This document shows positions 24,015 to 32,589 of a stretch of DNA of 64,000 nucleotides, in pieces (within the stretch, counting starts at the first letter, position 1; each line of letters starts with the position of its first letter). Below the pieces are notes generated by a model. That model ran no database searches, was not told the origin of the DNA, and was given only the letters and a program-made list of their open reading frames with translations. The position numbers and the translations under genes are program-made. Origin of the DNA: Fictibacillus arsenicus (GTDB lineage: Bacteria; Bacillota; Bacilli; Bacillales; Fictibacillaceae); contig NZ_CP016761.1 in the NCBI RefSeq assembly GCF_001642935.1, positions 3,224,001 through 3,288,000 of the forward strand, written 5' to 3'.

Positions 24015-25256
24015 TTATTTTTTAGACGGTAGATTTAACGTAAAGCATGTTCCCTTTTTCAACTCGCTCTTAATCATAATTTGTCCGCCCATCTGCTTTA
24101 CAATTTGATGGCATACGGTTAACCCCAGGCCAGTCCCTTTTTCCTTTGTTGAGTAATACGGGCTGCCTAGTTTTTTTAGCTGGTCTTCGGTCAATCCCAC
24201 ACCGTTATCTTTAATTTTAATGGATATGAAGCCGTTGGAATTTTTTGCAGCGGATATCCAGATCTCCCCTTCGCTTTTAATCGCTTCAATCGCATTTTTG
24301 ATGATATTGATCAACACTTGCTGGATTTCTAGCTTAAGCCCCTCGATTTCAAGAGATGGTTCCACTTGCTGTGTGATTTGAATGCTATTCAGTATGGCGT
24401 AAGAATGCATCACGTCAATCGATTGTTGAATGACAGAAGTTAAATCAATGGTTTCATATTGATTGGTTTGCGGCTTAGCGAGCGCTAAATATTGATTAAT
24501 GATTTCCTGCGCCCGATCTAATTCCTCAATCGAAATGCTTATGTACAATTGCTGTTCCTTCGTTAACTCTTCTTTTTGCATTAACTGCATAAACCCCCGG
24601 ACAGATGTCATCGGATTACGGATTTCGTGTGCGACCGAAGCTGCCAGCTGGCTGACAACATTCATTTTTTCTGTTCGAATCAGCTCTTGTTTCATTTCAA
24701 TTTGCTCATTCATATTTTCAATTAAATATATAATTGCAATCAGGGTTGCCAAAATAATCAGAGAAGAACTTAATTCAAATAAGGTTTGCCGATTGTCTCC
24801 TTTTATCTGTAGAAAAATCCCTCTTGTGATCGGGATCATCATATAAAATAAACTGATCAAGATGACTTTCCCTTTTATACGATAACGGTGATATAAACTC
24901 GTTACAGGGAGTAACAATAGACAAAATACTGTATAATTTCCAAATAGGATTAACAGCTTCTGGTCTGTAAAAGCACCGATAACTAGCAGGGCCAAAAAGG
25001 CTGCAAAACCTGCCCTTTTGCCTCCGTATAAAAAGGATAATATGATAGCGACCGCTTTAAAGTCATACTTATAGATATCGAAATAATAGACAGGCTGGCT
25101 CATTGTAAAGATTAATATAATCAGCATGAACAGAAAAAATTTCGAACGGATTCTTTTCCGTTTCTCTTCTCTTTCATTAAAAAACACTTGATAGATAAGG
25201 ATTGTAAAAAGAATGAAGACCACGTGCAAGCACATGCTTTGAATAGATTCCCACAT
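24015..25256 (-). CDS. Membrane sensor histidine kinase (KinB-like)
   Basis: Orphan kinase of 413 residues. The N-terminal 180 residues contain about six hydrophobic segments, including AFLALLVIGAFTDQ, resembling the 5TM-LYT sensor of KinB. HisKA follows with the phospho-acceptor His in SVAHEIRNPMTSVRGFM near residue 210. The HATPase domain has N box IINIIKNAIEAI, G1 IKDNGVGLTEDQ, F box PYYSTKEKGTGLGLTV. All catalytic motifs are intact. No response regulator is adjacent, as for the sporulation phosphorelay kinases, so input to Spo0F is a reasonable guess but unproven. Confidence 0.9.
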   Translation of the reverse strand: MWESIQSMCLHVVFILFTILIYQVFFNEREEKRKRIRSKFFLFMLIILIFTMSQPVYYFDIYKYDFKAVAIILSFLYGGKRAGFAAFLALLVIGAFTDQKLLILFGNYTVFCLLLLPVTSLYHRYRIKGKVILISLFYMMIPITRGIFLQIKGDNRQTLFELSSSLIILATLIAIIYLIENMNEQIEMKQELIRTEKMNVVSQLAASVAHEIRNPMTSVRGFMQLMQKEELTKEQQLYISISIEELDRAQEIINQYLALAKPQTNQYETIDLTSVIQQSIDVMHSYAILNSIQITQQVEPSLEIEGLKLEIQQVLINIIKNAIEAIKSEGEIWISAAKNSNGFISIKIKDNGVGLTEDQLKKLGSPYYSTKEKGTGLGLTVCHQIVKQMGGQIMIKSELKKGTCFTLNLPSKK

Positions 25257-25437
25257 ACCGTTCCCTACTTCCTAGTTTTACCTGTCTTTTTGATTTTCGA
25301 CAAATTATAGGGATATCCTTGTATATAAAACTAAATTCTAGGTATTTATATCTATCATTATGGAAGCTTGTCTTTTAAAAAAATTTCCGCTGACGTGCTA
25401 GGTTTATCTACTAAGTACAGGCGCAGCAACGCACCCG
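25257..25437. other. Upstream region of the histidine kinase gene
   Basis: AT-rich, no open frame of note. A TTTATATCT-type promoter region only. Confidence 0.35.
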
Positions 25438-25605
25438 TTAATCAAGGAAGATATTCACTAAATATTCAACTATTAAAGCTAATATTGAAGTAATAATGAT
25501 ATCAATGACTATCCACTTCTTTTTTCGCTTTTTATATTCCGGCTCCATAAAATACCTGATAGCATAAACGATCGTGAAGATGATGAGTATTTCGATAATA
25601 TTCAG
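25438..25605 (-). CDS. Small membrane protein, apparent CTG start
   Basis: Unannotated-size ORF of 55 codons. Two hydrophobic helices (NIIEILIIFTIVYAI and IVIDIIITSILALIVEYLV) flank a strongly basic linker (EPEYKKRKKKW). A perfect AGGAGG lies 7 bases before CTG 25605, and TAA two codons upstream excludes an earlier start; the only in-frame ATG is at codon 20, inside the first helix end. A rare CTG start, or a mutated ATG/TTG start, is implied. No family is recognised. It could be a small membrane regulator. Confidence 0.55.
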   Translation of the reverse strand: MNIIEILIIFTIVYAIRYFMEPEYKKRKKKWIVIDIIITSILALIVEYLVNIFLD

Positions 25606-25713
25606 ATCTTATCCTCCTCTTTTGTTCAAGAACACGCTGGTTGAATAAAAAGTTAGAGATCTCTTTATACTCGCATACAGCTACTATTTTGGTGTATGCG
25701 CCTTAATTGAGTC

Positions 25714-25756
25714 GCAAAAACGCATGACATTTTTTCGTGTCATGCGTTTTATTTTA
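25714..25756. terminator. Bidirectional terminator
   Basis: Perfect 13-bp stem AAAACGCATGACA / TGTCATGCGTTTT with A- and T-runs outside; it ends the minus-strand DUF1801 gene. Confidence 0.9.
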
Positions 25757-25770
25757 TAAAGTGAGATGTA

Positions 25771-26142
25771 TTATTTCCGCCAAAAATGTGTATATTCTGC
25801 TTTGTCCTGAATATTAAATTCAATCATTTTCTCAAGTAATTCGTAATTTACCGGCTCTTTCCAAGGTATTCGAAACAAGCCTTTGGTCGCACTGTAGCCA
25901 GCTTGTTTGATGTCATCAGCGAACTTCTCCATGGTTACCTCTTCGGGTGCAACGCTCAAATGATGCTTTGCTGTGGAAAAGCCAATAATATATGTACCGT
26001 GATCGGAAAACATCGGTGTATTCCACTTGATTTGCGGTTCTAAATTTGGAAATTTGTTAGCCACCCACGCCAAAATTTCCTCTGTTCGTTCGCGGTGGTC
26101 CGGGTTATCGATACCAGCTAAGTATTTTGAGAATACTTCCAT
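25771..26142 (-). CDS. DUF1801 / YdhG-like iron chaperone family protein
   Basis: Protein of 123 residues, the same length as the frataxin-like iron chaperone Fra/YdhG of Bacillus. It contains [40 protein letters not shown] and [20 protein letters not shown], all typical. Fra delivers iron for heme and iron-sulfur cluster assembly; the acidic surface needed for iron is only partly judged from sequence. ATG 26142 follows AGGAGG by 5 bases, and an in-frame start ten codons earlier is placed before the RBS. It begins a run of minus-strand small enzyme genes. Confidence 0.82.
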   Translation of the reverse strand: MEVFSKYLAGIDNPDHRERTEEILAWVANKFPNLEPQIKWNTPMFSDHGTYIIGFSTAKHHLSVAPEEVTMEKFADDIKQAGYSATKGLFRIPWKEPVNYELLEKMIEFNIQDKAEYTHFWRK

Positions 26143-26260
26143 GTCTTCCTCCTTTGATGCTAATACTTTCAAAATTCAAATTCTCAACAATGTCATTTTA
26201 TTTTATAATCACTTATCTTCTCAAGCAATCCGTAATTGACGTGCGTTACAGAGTTACTGT

Positions 26261-26977
26261 TTAACATCTTACATATTTTCGTTTGAAACCAATCTTCCCT
26301 TTTTCTACTTGCTTTTGAATACTGTCGGAAGCGAGTAAGAAACTGCTTTTTTTCTTCTCCCGTTTAATCTCAACTGGGCCGACTGCTTTAGCCGTCTCGA
26401 CCGCCTTATCATGGAGCGGCAAATATGAAACCCCCACAGTGTATATAAAATTATTCATAGCAGATTTTGTTCGATCAGGAGAATCGTGAATTGTATTTTT
26501 CACCTGAGCAAGCATACTGGCAATCTTGCTTTCGTCAAATTCAACATCCGGACGATTACCCAAAAGCCAGCAGTAGCAACTCCAGCCAGCTGACATTTTC
26601 AGCTCTTCACCGCTAGCGATCCATTTATCGGCAACGACTTGTGCAATATCCGTTTCAGCTAAAGTTACTGCAACCACATAATCAGACAACATGTAAAAAT
26701 ACGCAGCATCAATCCAACGCTCAAAATCCGCCTCAGTCATTGCTTTTGGATCTGCAATTATGCCTGCAAAGTACATTGCATCGTAGTTGCCTGTAGCGTA
26801 AAGCTCCTCAGCCAAAGGTTGATCTTTTATAATTTTCTTGGCGATTGGTTTCATTTGGCCTGTAGCCACACCAAAAAGCGGCTCGTGCGCGCCATTTGAT
26901 ATGTAAATTTTCTTGGTGCGTTCTTTACCGAGAGCTTCAAGCTCTTGCATAACCATTTGTAAATTCATTTGTTTCAC
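26261..26977 (-). CDS. DNA alkylation repair protein (AlkD-like HEAT repeat)
   Basis: All-helical protein of 238 residues in the DNA alkylation repair family of HEAT-like repeat glycosylases. Visible landmarks are GVATGQMKPIAKKI near the N-terminus, ATGNYDAMYFAGIIADP, FERWIDAAYFYMLSDYVVAV and MSAGWSCYCWLLGNRPDVEF. Classical AlkD removes N3- and N7-alkylated purines; this branch is less studied and substrate is uncertain. The start is GTG 26977 right after AGGAGG, or ATG 26968. A basic C-terminal tail (KREKKKSS, then KIGFKRKYVRC) may contact DNA. Confidence 0.8.
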   Translation of the reverse strand: MKQMNLQMVMQELEALGKERTKKIYISNGAHEPLFGVATGQMKPIAKKIIKDQPLAEELYATGNYDAMYFAGIIADPKAMTEADFERWIDAAYFYMLSDYVVAVTLAETDIAQVVADKWIASGEELKMSAGWSCYCWLLGNRPDVEFDESKIASMLAQVKNTIHDSPDRTKSAMNNFIYTVGVSYLPLHDKAVETAKAVGPVEIKREKKKSSFLLASDSIQKQVEKGKIGFKRKYVRC

Positions 26978-27013
26978 ACTTCCTCCTATATATCGTTATA
27001 GAATGTAATTAAA

Positions 27014-27043
27014 AATACACTTCTCCTTCTTGAAGAAGTGCAT
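27014..27043. repeat. Small hairpin repeat (TTCTTGAAGAA type)
   Basis: ACACTTCTCCTTCTTGAAGA then AGTGCA; imperfect palindrome. Relatives at 27690, 28411, 28457, 36504 and 41131. Confidence 0.45.
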
Positions 27044-27098
27044 AAGAAAATATAGCTTAACGATTCATGTAGATTGAATATAGTATGATTTTATTATC

Positions 27099-27533
27099 CT
27101 ACTCTTCTTTAGAGGTTTCACTGTATTTTTTAAAATTGTCTAGAAACGCCTGCCAGCCTGCTTCCTGCATTTCAACAGGATTGGTAGTTTCTGCTTCGAA
27201 AGTCTCAATGATCTTCGTATCTTTATCTTGGCTATTAAACGTTATCGTCACTTTTCTTCCATCATCAAGCGTGTAAGAAATGAACTCGTTTACTTTTACT
27301 TCGTCATAAACACCGCCAAAATCAAATCCAAAACTACCATCCTTAGCTTCCATTCTCGTAAGAAATCTTCCGCCAACCCTTAAATCATTTTCAGCTTTTG
27401 GCGCATGCCAATCATCAGAAGCAAAACTCCACTTTGTAATATGCTGTGGTTCTGTCCAATATTTCCAAACTTCTGCAACCGGTTTGTGAACTGTCGTTTC
27501 TACCGTTATGGTTACTTTATTACTTGTCTCCAT
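27099..27533 (-). CDS. SRPBCC / AHSA1 domain protein
   Basis: START-like hydrophobic-pocket protein of 144 residues. It has ETTVHKPVAEVWKYWTEPQHITKW at the N-terminus, VGGRFLTRMEAKDGSFGFDF and a C-terminal amphipathic helix MQEAGWQAFLDNFKKY, standard for the activator of Hsp90 homologue 1-like group (YndB/CalC type). These bind small lipophilic ligands or act in stress responses; the ligand is unknown. ATG 27533 follows AGAGGTGGATC. No partner gene is evident, and a small hairpin repeat separates it from the AlkD-like gene downstream. Confidence 0.88.
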   Translation of the reverse strand: METSNKVTITVETTVHKPVAEVWKYWTEPQHITKWSFASDDWHAPKAENDLRVGGRFLTRMEAKDGSFGFDFGGVYDEVKVNEFISYTLDDGRKVTITFNSQDKDTKIIETFEAETTNPVEMQEAGWQAFLDNFKKYSETSKEE

Positions 27534-27689
27534 GTAAATGATCCACCTCTCGATAATATTATTATTTTTACTAGATTTCTATGAAAAAAACGGGCAAATG
27601 CTCCTGGTGTCATGTTAAATTTTTCGAATTGCTTATATGTGTCAATCCTCCTCTCCTACTAACTAACCTACCGTTTACTTCAAGAAAAA

Positions 27690-27720
27690 AGTGCAATTTT
27701 CCTTCTTGAAGAATATTCCT
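27690..27720. repeat. Small hairpin repeat copy
   Basis: AGTGCAATTTTCCTTCTTGA then AGAATATTCC; related to 27014-27043. Confidence 0.4.
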
Positions 27721-28354
27721 ATAAAACTACCTTGTGAATGGATAAAGAAAATAAATATTGAGCAAGAAAATAGGTAGACATCACCAAATAGTGTCTATAT
27801 TTTAGAGGTTTAATGAACCGATCCCAAGCAAGTGTTGCATCTGAAAAATAAAAAAGAAAAGCTGCCATGATGATAAATGGATTTTCTGTCAAAATAGAAA
27901 CCCATACCATACTCGTAATAAGGAATATGTACGTAAATACCGAAACTATAAGTGGATTTCCACCTTTAAACCGTTTTCCTTTTACTAATCGAATAAAGAA
28001 TAGAAGTGCTATTGCTACTAAACTAACTGTAACAAACACACTCACCTCTTGCTGAAGTTGTATGTGAAGGAAGGCAATAATGTAACAAACATGAGCTGCC
28101 AGGAAAGAAATAAGTCCATGGAGAAATCGATCTTTAGGAACCATTAAAAATACGTCACCTATCAAGGATAATAGTAAACCTATGATTATCCACCAGGCAT
28201 AAATTGAGGGAGTACTCGTTAGTGCAAAAAGGATAATCATGAGCATGGTCCCTGGTTTGAGAATATAAATAAGAGTTTGATTGTTATGTTTAATCGAAAA
28301 AAGGTATGTTATGGATGAAATCAGAATGATTGAAGAAAAAAGGTTAATAGTCAT
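27719..28354 (-). CDS. YhhN family membrane protein (lysoplasmalogenase-like)
   Basis: Polytopic membrane protein of 211 residues with about seven to eight hydrophobic segments. The family motif LLLSLIGDVFLMVPKDRFLH is clear, as are YILKPGTMLMIILF near the start and FLFYFSDATLAWDRF near the end, with the conserved Asp residues. YhhN proteins include TMEM86 lysoplasmalogenases that cleave the vinyl-ether bond of lysoplasmalogens; activity in this lineage is not established. ATG 28354 follows AGGAGTGGGG. A small hairpin repeat lies at its 3' end. Confidence 0.85.
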   Translation of the reverse strand: MTINLFSSIILISSITYLFSIKHNNQTLIYILKPGTMLMIILFALTSTPSIYAWWIIIGLLLSLIGDVFLMVPKDRFLHGLISFLAAHVCYIIAFLHIQLQQEVSVFVTVSLVAIALLFFIRLVKGKRFKGGNPLIVSVFTYIFLITSMVWVSILTENPFIIMAAFLFYFSDATLAWDRFIKPLKYRHYLVMSTYFLAQYLFSLSIHKVVL

Positions 28355-28410
28355 TGTAATCCCCACTCCTCATTGTTACCACTACAATAATCTTTCATAT
28401 AGTTCATAAA

Positions 28411-28444
28411 AAAGTGCGCCTTTCCTTCTTGGGAAAATGCACGC
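28411..28444. repeat. Small hairpin repeat copy
   Basis: AAGTGCGCCTTTCCTTCTTG then GGAAAATGCACGC; imperfect palindrome of the same family. Confidence 0.45.
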
Positions 28445-28456
28445 TTATTTCAAGAA

Positions 28457-28497
28457 AAGTGCACCTTTCAACAAAAATCCAAAGGGTACACTTTTTG
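28457..28497. repeat. Small hairpin repeat copy
   Basis: AAAAGTGCACCTTT...AAAGGGTACACTTTTT; may act as terminator of the gene at 28525. Confidence 0.45.
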
Positions 28498-28524
28498 TTA
28501 GCAGTAATTTTCTTTTCTTATGGA

Positions 28525-29118
28525 CTAATCATTTAATCCTTTTCCATCGAGAATTTGCTGCATATATTTTTCAACCCTAGACTCTCGCGTCTTGGATTGT
28601 TTAGGTTGAGAAAAATAAAGAATGTAAGCTCTTTGCCGTCCTGGCGTCAATGATTCAAAAGCCGTTTTCAAATCAGGTATATCATCGAATTTATTTTGAA
28701 GTTCTTCTGGGATTATATATTCTGTATGCTTTTTTAATTCTACTTTCAAACCTGCTTTTTCAACCTCAATGGCTTCAAGAATATAGTCTTTTATGATGAA
28801 TTCCATTTCAATAATATCTTGAACATTGGTGAACCGGATCTGGCGCGCCGCCTGTACATTCTCCGTTTGTTGAATTAGAATCCCATGGGGATCCTTTAAC
28901 AAGGCTCCTTTGTGAAACAGAAGCGCACAATAATCTTTAAATCCATGCATCAATACGATGTTCTTTTCCTCATACATGTAACAAGGATGCATCCACTTAA
29001 TATCTTCTGTCAGTCCACAGTCAAGAATGATAGGTCTTAACTGCTCAAATTCTTCCTTCCACTGTTTTGTTTTTCGTAAAAATCCATCAACTTTACGATT
29101 CATTCTATTATTTGTCAT
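28525..29118 (-). CDS. YdeI-like protein (DUF1801 plus OmpD-associated-type C-terminus)
   Basis: Protein of 197 residues. Residues about 15-110 form a DUF1801 domain (LTEDIKWMHPCYMYEEKNIV, CALLFHKGALLKDPHGIL). The C-terminal part has YIIPEELQNKF, then LTPGRQRAYILYFSQPKQSKTRESRV, the bacteriocin-protection/YdeI pattern. The B. subtilis YdeI is the closest remembered example; function unknown. ATG 29118 follows AGGAG. It lies 32 bases downstream of the molybdopterin oxidoreductase gene in the same direction and may be co-transcribed. Confidence 0.85.
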   Translation of the reverse strand: MTNNRMNRKVDGFLRKTKQWKEEFEQLRPIILDCGLTEDIKWMHPCYMYEEKNIVLMHGFKDYCALLFHKGALLKDPHGILIQQTENVQAARQIRFTNVQDIIEMEFIIKDYILEAIEVEKAGLKVELKKHTEYIIPEELQNKFDDIPDLKTAFESLTPGRQRAYILYFSQPKQSKTRESRVEKYMQQILDGKGLND

Positions 29119-29150
29119 TAAGGAACACTCCTCATCAATTTTTCGATCAG

Positions 29151-31199
29151 CTAACATTCAAGAATTATTTTTTCGACGGTTACTCTCCCTGAAAAAAAGG
29201 TAGCACCACCGCCCATGTCTGCAATTCGATCAGGCGTAAGCGCATTGACTAGATGTTTAGTTCCTTTTTCTGCCCCCCAAAGGCCTTGAGTAACGGCCAC
29301 ACCTGGAAGAACATTGACACCAACACTCGCTTTAAGAATACATTCCCCTCGCTCGTTCCAAACCCGAACCTGATCTCCATCCTTCACGTCCAACTTTTCT
29401 GCATCTTCACAATTCAAAACCACTACAGGCTCTTTTTCTAGTTCGATATGTTTCGTCTGGTTCGCAAAAGTTGAATTTAAAAAATTATGGTTTGGCGCTG
29501 CTATAAATTGAAAGTAGTGATCAGAATCCTTTATTAAAGGTACATATGTTGGTAATGGAGGATAACCGTCCTGTTTCATCTTTTCGGAATACAGTTCTAT
29601 TTTTCCGCTCGGCGTGGGAAAGCTGTCAGGAAATCTCGCCTTTGCCTTAAGATAATGATGTTTCGATAAGGTTTCGAAATTTATTTCTTTAATATAAGGA
29701 TTCTTGGGATTTGCTAATGATTGGTCAATTAATTCCGCTTCTGTCTCTTCAAAAGCAGCTTCGGTGAAGTTCATTCCTTTAGCCAGAAGCCGGAACACCT
29801 CAATGTTTGACTTTGCTTCCTCAAATGGTTCGATTACCGGCTGTTGGAGCTGAATATAGTGATGCCAATACGACGTATAAAAATCCGTATTTTCAAAGGA
29901 TGACGTGGCCGGCAAAACAATGTCTGCGTATCTTGCCGTTTCTGTTAAAAATAAATCATGGACGACAGTAAAAAGGTCTTCCCGTTTCAAACCACTTCGA
30001 ACCTTATTGCCTGCTGGCGCAACAACAGCTGGATTGGTGCCATATACATAAAGCGATTTTACTGGGGGATCTAAAGTGAGCAAGGCCTCTCCCAGCAGAT
30101 TCATATTAATCACCCGCGTTTTTTTATTTTTTAACAAATCAGGCCGCTGCAAATTAGCCGTATTGTGTGCCAGGTATCCGGAATTCCCTTTGATAGCTCC
30201 TCCTCCTTTTACTAGCCACTGTCCTGTTAACGCAGGAAGGCAGGAAATCGTTCTCACAAACATACCGCCATTGTCGTGATGCTGCGGGCCATTTCCAATC
30301 CGGATAAACGCAGGTGAAGTTTTACCATACATCCTTGCAAGTTGAACAATATCCTCGACCGGAATGCCAGTAATGCCCGATACGGTAACAGGGTCATACT
30401 GCTCAACATGTTCACGCAGCTCTTCATAACCGACTGTATATTGCTCTAGAAATGAGGAATCCACCATGTTTTCAGCAAATAAAATATGCATCAGTCCCAA
30501 AGCCAGAGCGGTATCAGTACCCGGTAAAATAGGAATAAACCAGTCTGCTATTCTAGCAGTTTTGTTTTTATGGACATCAATCACAATGATTTTAGCGCCA
30601 TTTTGTTTCCTAGCTTGTTGGGCAATGGCAACTTGGTGCATGTTCGTACTTACAGCATTAATCCCCCAAAAAATAAACAGCTTCGTGTGGATGGTATCCT
30701 CAGGATCGGTTCCGTAACTGCCGCCCATTGTATATTTATAACCAGCTGCACCGGCCGAGTTACAAATACTCCTATCAAGCTGAGAAGCTCCTAAACGATT
30801 AAAAAAGCGGCGGTCCATACCTTCAGCACTTAGGTTTCCCATATTTCCATAAAAGCTGTAGGGCAGAATACTTTCCGCTCCATCGCTTTGCAGCAGTTCC
30901 TTCCAGCGGGTGGTAATCGTATTTATAGCTTCCTCCCAGCTTATTCGGACAAATTCCCCTTCTCCTTTAGCACCAATTCGCTTCATGGGATATTTCAGCC
31001 GTTTTTTATCATAGATTCGTTCTGTCATATTTCGAACTTTGTTGCAAATAAACCCCTTCGTAACTGGATGATTGGGGTCACCCTCGACTTTGATAATTTT
31101 TCCGTTCTTTTTATGAAGGAGCAACCCGCATTGATCCGGGCAGTCAAGTGAACAAACTGAAGGAAAAATACCATTTGGGCTATCTACAAAAGAGGACAT
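29151..31199 (-). CDS. Molybdopterin-containing oxidoreductase
   Basis: DMSO-reductase superfamily enzyme of 682 residues that would bind the bis-MGD cofactor. The N-terminal iron-sulfur motif has CSLDCPDQCGLLLH with a last Cys in KGFICNKVR. Further domains are visible: IRIGNGPQHHDNGGMFVRTI, LPATSSFENTDFYTSYWHHY, and a C-terminal molydopterin dinucleotide-binding domain with DGDQVRVWNERGECILKASV. No Tat signal is present, so it is cytoplasmic. ATG 31199 follows AAAGGAG. No electron-transfer subunit is adjacent. Substrate is unknown; the closest remembered relatives are assimilatory or formate-dehydrogenase-like proteins of Bacillaceae. Confidence 0.9.
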   Translation of the reverse strand: MSSFVDSPNGIFPSVCSLDCPDQCGLLLHKKNGKIIKVEGDPNHPVTKGFICNKVRNMTERIYDKKRLKYPMKRIGAKGEGEFVRISWEEAINTITTRWKELLQSDGAESILPYSFYGNMGNLSAEGMDRRFFNRLGASQLDRSICNSAGAAGYKYTMGGSYGTDPEDTIHTKLFIFWGINAVSTNMHQVAIAQQARKQNGAKIIVIDVHKNKTARIADWFIPILPGTDTALALGLMHILFAENMVDSSFLEQYTVGYEELREHVEQYDPVTVSGITGIPVEDIVQLARMYGKTSPAFIRIGNGPQHHDNGGMFVRTISCLPALTGQWLVKGGGAIKGNSGYLAHNTANLQRPDLLKNKKTRVINMNLLGEALLTLDPPVKSLYVYGTNPAVVAPAGNKVRSGLKREDLFTVVHDLFLTETARYADIVLPATSSFENTDFYTSYWHHYIQLQQPVIEPFEEAKSNIEVFRLLAKGMNFTEAAFEETEAELIDQSLANPKNPYIKEINFETLSKHHYLKAKARFPDSFPTPSGKIELYSEKMKQDGYPPLPTYVPLIKDSDHYFQFIAAPNHNFLNSTFANQTKHIELEKEPVVVLNCEDAEKLDVKDGDQVRVWNERGECILKASVGVNVLPGVAVTQGLWGAEKGTKHLVNALTPDRIADMGGGATFFSGRVTVEKIILEC

Positions 31200-31363
31200 A
31201 GACGGTCTCCTTTCCATTGGTGTCAGGCACCAACTTGTTAGATTTTAAATTAATTCTAACATCATAAAATATAATCGTCTCGCAAGTGGTACCGATATGT
31301 ACAGCATAAAAAAGAAAAGCCTTTTTCTATTTAAACTACGACCTATCCGATTGTTGTTAAACC

Positions 31364-31765
31364 CTAGTTAAAAATATGGATGTTACTTGTTACTTGATTA
31401 AAGGCATTTTTAATCCTTTTGATATTCCAAGGATGAAGTTGTGACGGTAATTCATTTCTTTCAAAAAAAGCAATCTTTTCTATTTCGCTATTGGGTTCCC
31501 AACTGTCTTGACCAACTATAGCCACTTTGAAGAGAAGAACTAAATCATCCTTCAAAGGAGATGAATAGACGGCTATTAAATGGTTAGCTTCAACGATATA
31601 GCCTGTCTCTTCGTAAACTTCTCTTTTTACACCTTCTATTGGTGATTCATTCTTTTCTAGATGCCCTCCTGGTAATGTCCAGTTCCCTGATCCGTATTTG
31701 ATTTTAGTTAATAATATTCTTCCATCTTCATCAAAAATTGCTGCAAATACGCCAACCTTTGGCAT
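31364..31765 (-). CDS. NUDIX hydrolase
   Basis: Pyrophosphohydrolase of 133 residues cleaving nucleoside diphosphates linked to another moiety. The Nudix box spans about residues 34-56, ending REVYEETGY, with the catalytic Glu residues intact. WTLPGGHLEKNES precedes it. ATG 31765 is chosen since GGAGG is 8 bases upstream; earlier in-frame starts add 14 residues without family character. Substrate cannot be predicted. It is a monocistronic accessory gene. Confidence 0.9.
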   Translation of the reverse strand: MPKVGVFAAIFDEDGRILLTKIKYGSGNWTLPGGHLEKNESPIEGVKREVYEETGYIVEANHLIAVYSSPLKDDLVLLFKVAIVGQDSWEPNSEIEKIAFFERNELPSQLHPWNIKRIKNAFNQVTSNIHIFN

Positions 31766-31880
31766 ACATTTGACCTCCAGTTTCAAAAAATTATTCATCA
31801 TATGCATTTTCCAAAATATAACACTACGATGAGTTTTTCAATTATAATAAATACTAAAGATTGGAGAGGAGGCTATTGGA

Positions 31881-32273
31881 ATGAATACGGTAAATAAAGG
31901 AACTATATGGCTATTATCATTAATTTCCCTCATCACTATAGCTCTTACCTTTGTAGAGCTATCTCAACCTTATGAATCTCCAGAAGATGCTCAGTCCCGT
32001 TTTGAAATGCATATAAAACCTCTTTATACTCTCTGTTTGATCGGAACTACTGCTGCGCTCTTTTACTTTAAAAATAAACTTCGTTCGTTCGACGGCCCGG
32101 TATTTATATTCTTAGGTGGCTTATGGTACCTTTGGGTGTTTATGACCTTTACAGTAGGTTGGGTTATGATACAAGGTTTTATCGGTTTCTTTTTATCTTT
32201 AATCGTTTCTCTAATTCTAACTCTCTATCAATGGATAATGAACGTTAAAAATCAAAAAAATCATACCTCTTAA
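31881..32273 (+). CDS. Four-helix membrane protein of unknown function
   Basis: Hypothetical integral membrane protein of 130 residues with four hydrophobic segments at about 9-25, 48-65, 74-95 and 98-118. A charged loop (QPYESPEDAQSRFEMHIKP) follows the first. Start ATG 31881 is preceded by GAGAGGAGG. No family is recognised. It is divergent from the NUDIX gene. Confidence 0.72.
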   Translation: MNTVNKGTIWLLSLISLITIALTFVELSQPYESPEDAQSRFEMHIKPLYTLCLIGTTAALFYFKNKLRSFDGPVFIFLGGLWYLWVFMTFTVGWVMIQGFIGFFLSLIVSLILTLYQWIMNVKNQKNHTS

Positions 32274-32331
32274 TACCCCAAACGAAAGGGTTTGAGCGGG
32301 AGGTTTGTCGCTCATGGTTTGATCATATAAA

Positions 32332-32371
32332 AAGTCGAATTCCCGTATGCTAAGAATTCGACTTTTTTAGT
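32332..32371 (-). terminator. Terminator of the DUF2089 operon
   Basis: AAGTCGAATT / AATTCGACTT stem with T-run on both strands; the stop of the gene at 32350 lies in it. Confidence 0.88.
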
Positions 32372-32577
32372 TTTATAATCTTACGTTTGAGTTCTGTTTT
32401 ATCTATGGAAGGAATGGTAAAGGATATATTTTTCTTATCTAGATGAGGTTTCGACCATTTGTTTACATGTCGAATTAACAGTTTGGAGGTTAAGATCGAA
32501 ACACCGATGTTTAAAAGGACATAAGGAACAGGTATTGTGAACGTTGCCCCTTTTGTTTTTACATTTACATGTAACAT
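32350..32577 (-). CDS. Small protein of the DUF2089 operon
   Basis: Protein of 75 residues with one hydrophobic segment (IPVPYVLLNIGVSILTSKLL) and a basic C-terminal tail. It is third in an operon with a SHOCT-like protein and a DUF2089 protein, separated by 12 bases. The N-terminus LHVNVKTKGATFTIPVP resembles part of the preceding SHOCT-like protein's C-terminal domain, which also carries VNLPIKLVK. Likely a membrane-associated partner; function unknown. Confidence 0.7.
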   Translation of the reverse strand: MLHVNVKTKGATFTIPVPYVLLNIGVSILTSKLLIRHVNKWSKPHLDKKNISFTIPSIDKTELKRKIIKLKKSNS

Positions 32578-32589
32578 GTTCTGTATCCT

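Noticed and set aside
24499-24846. A 115-codon plus-strand frame over the histidine kinase
   Set aside because: Antisense shadow of conserved kinase motifs, Cys/Ser-rich with no RBS.
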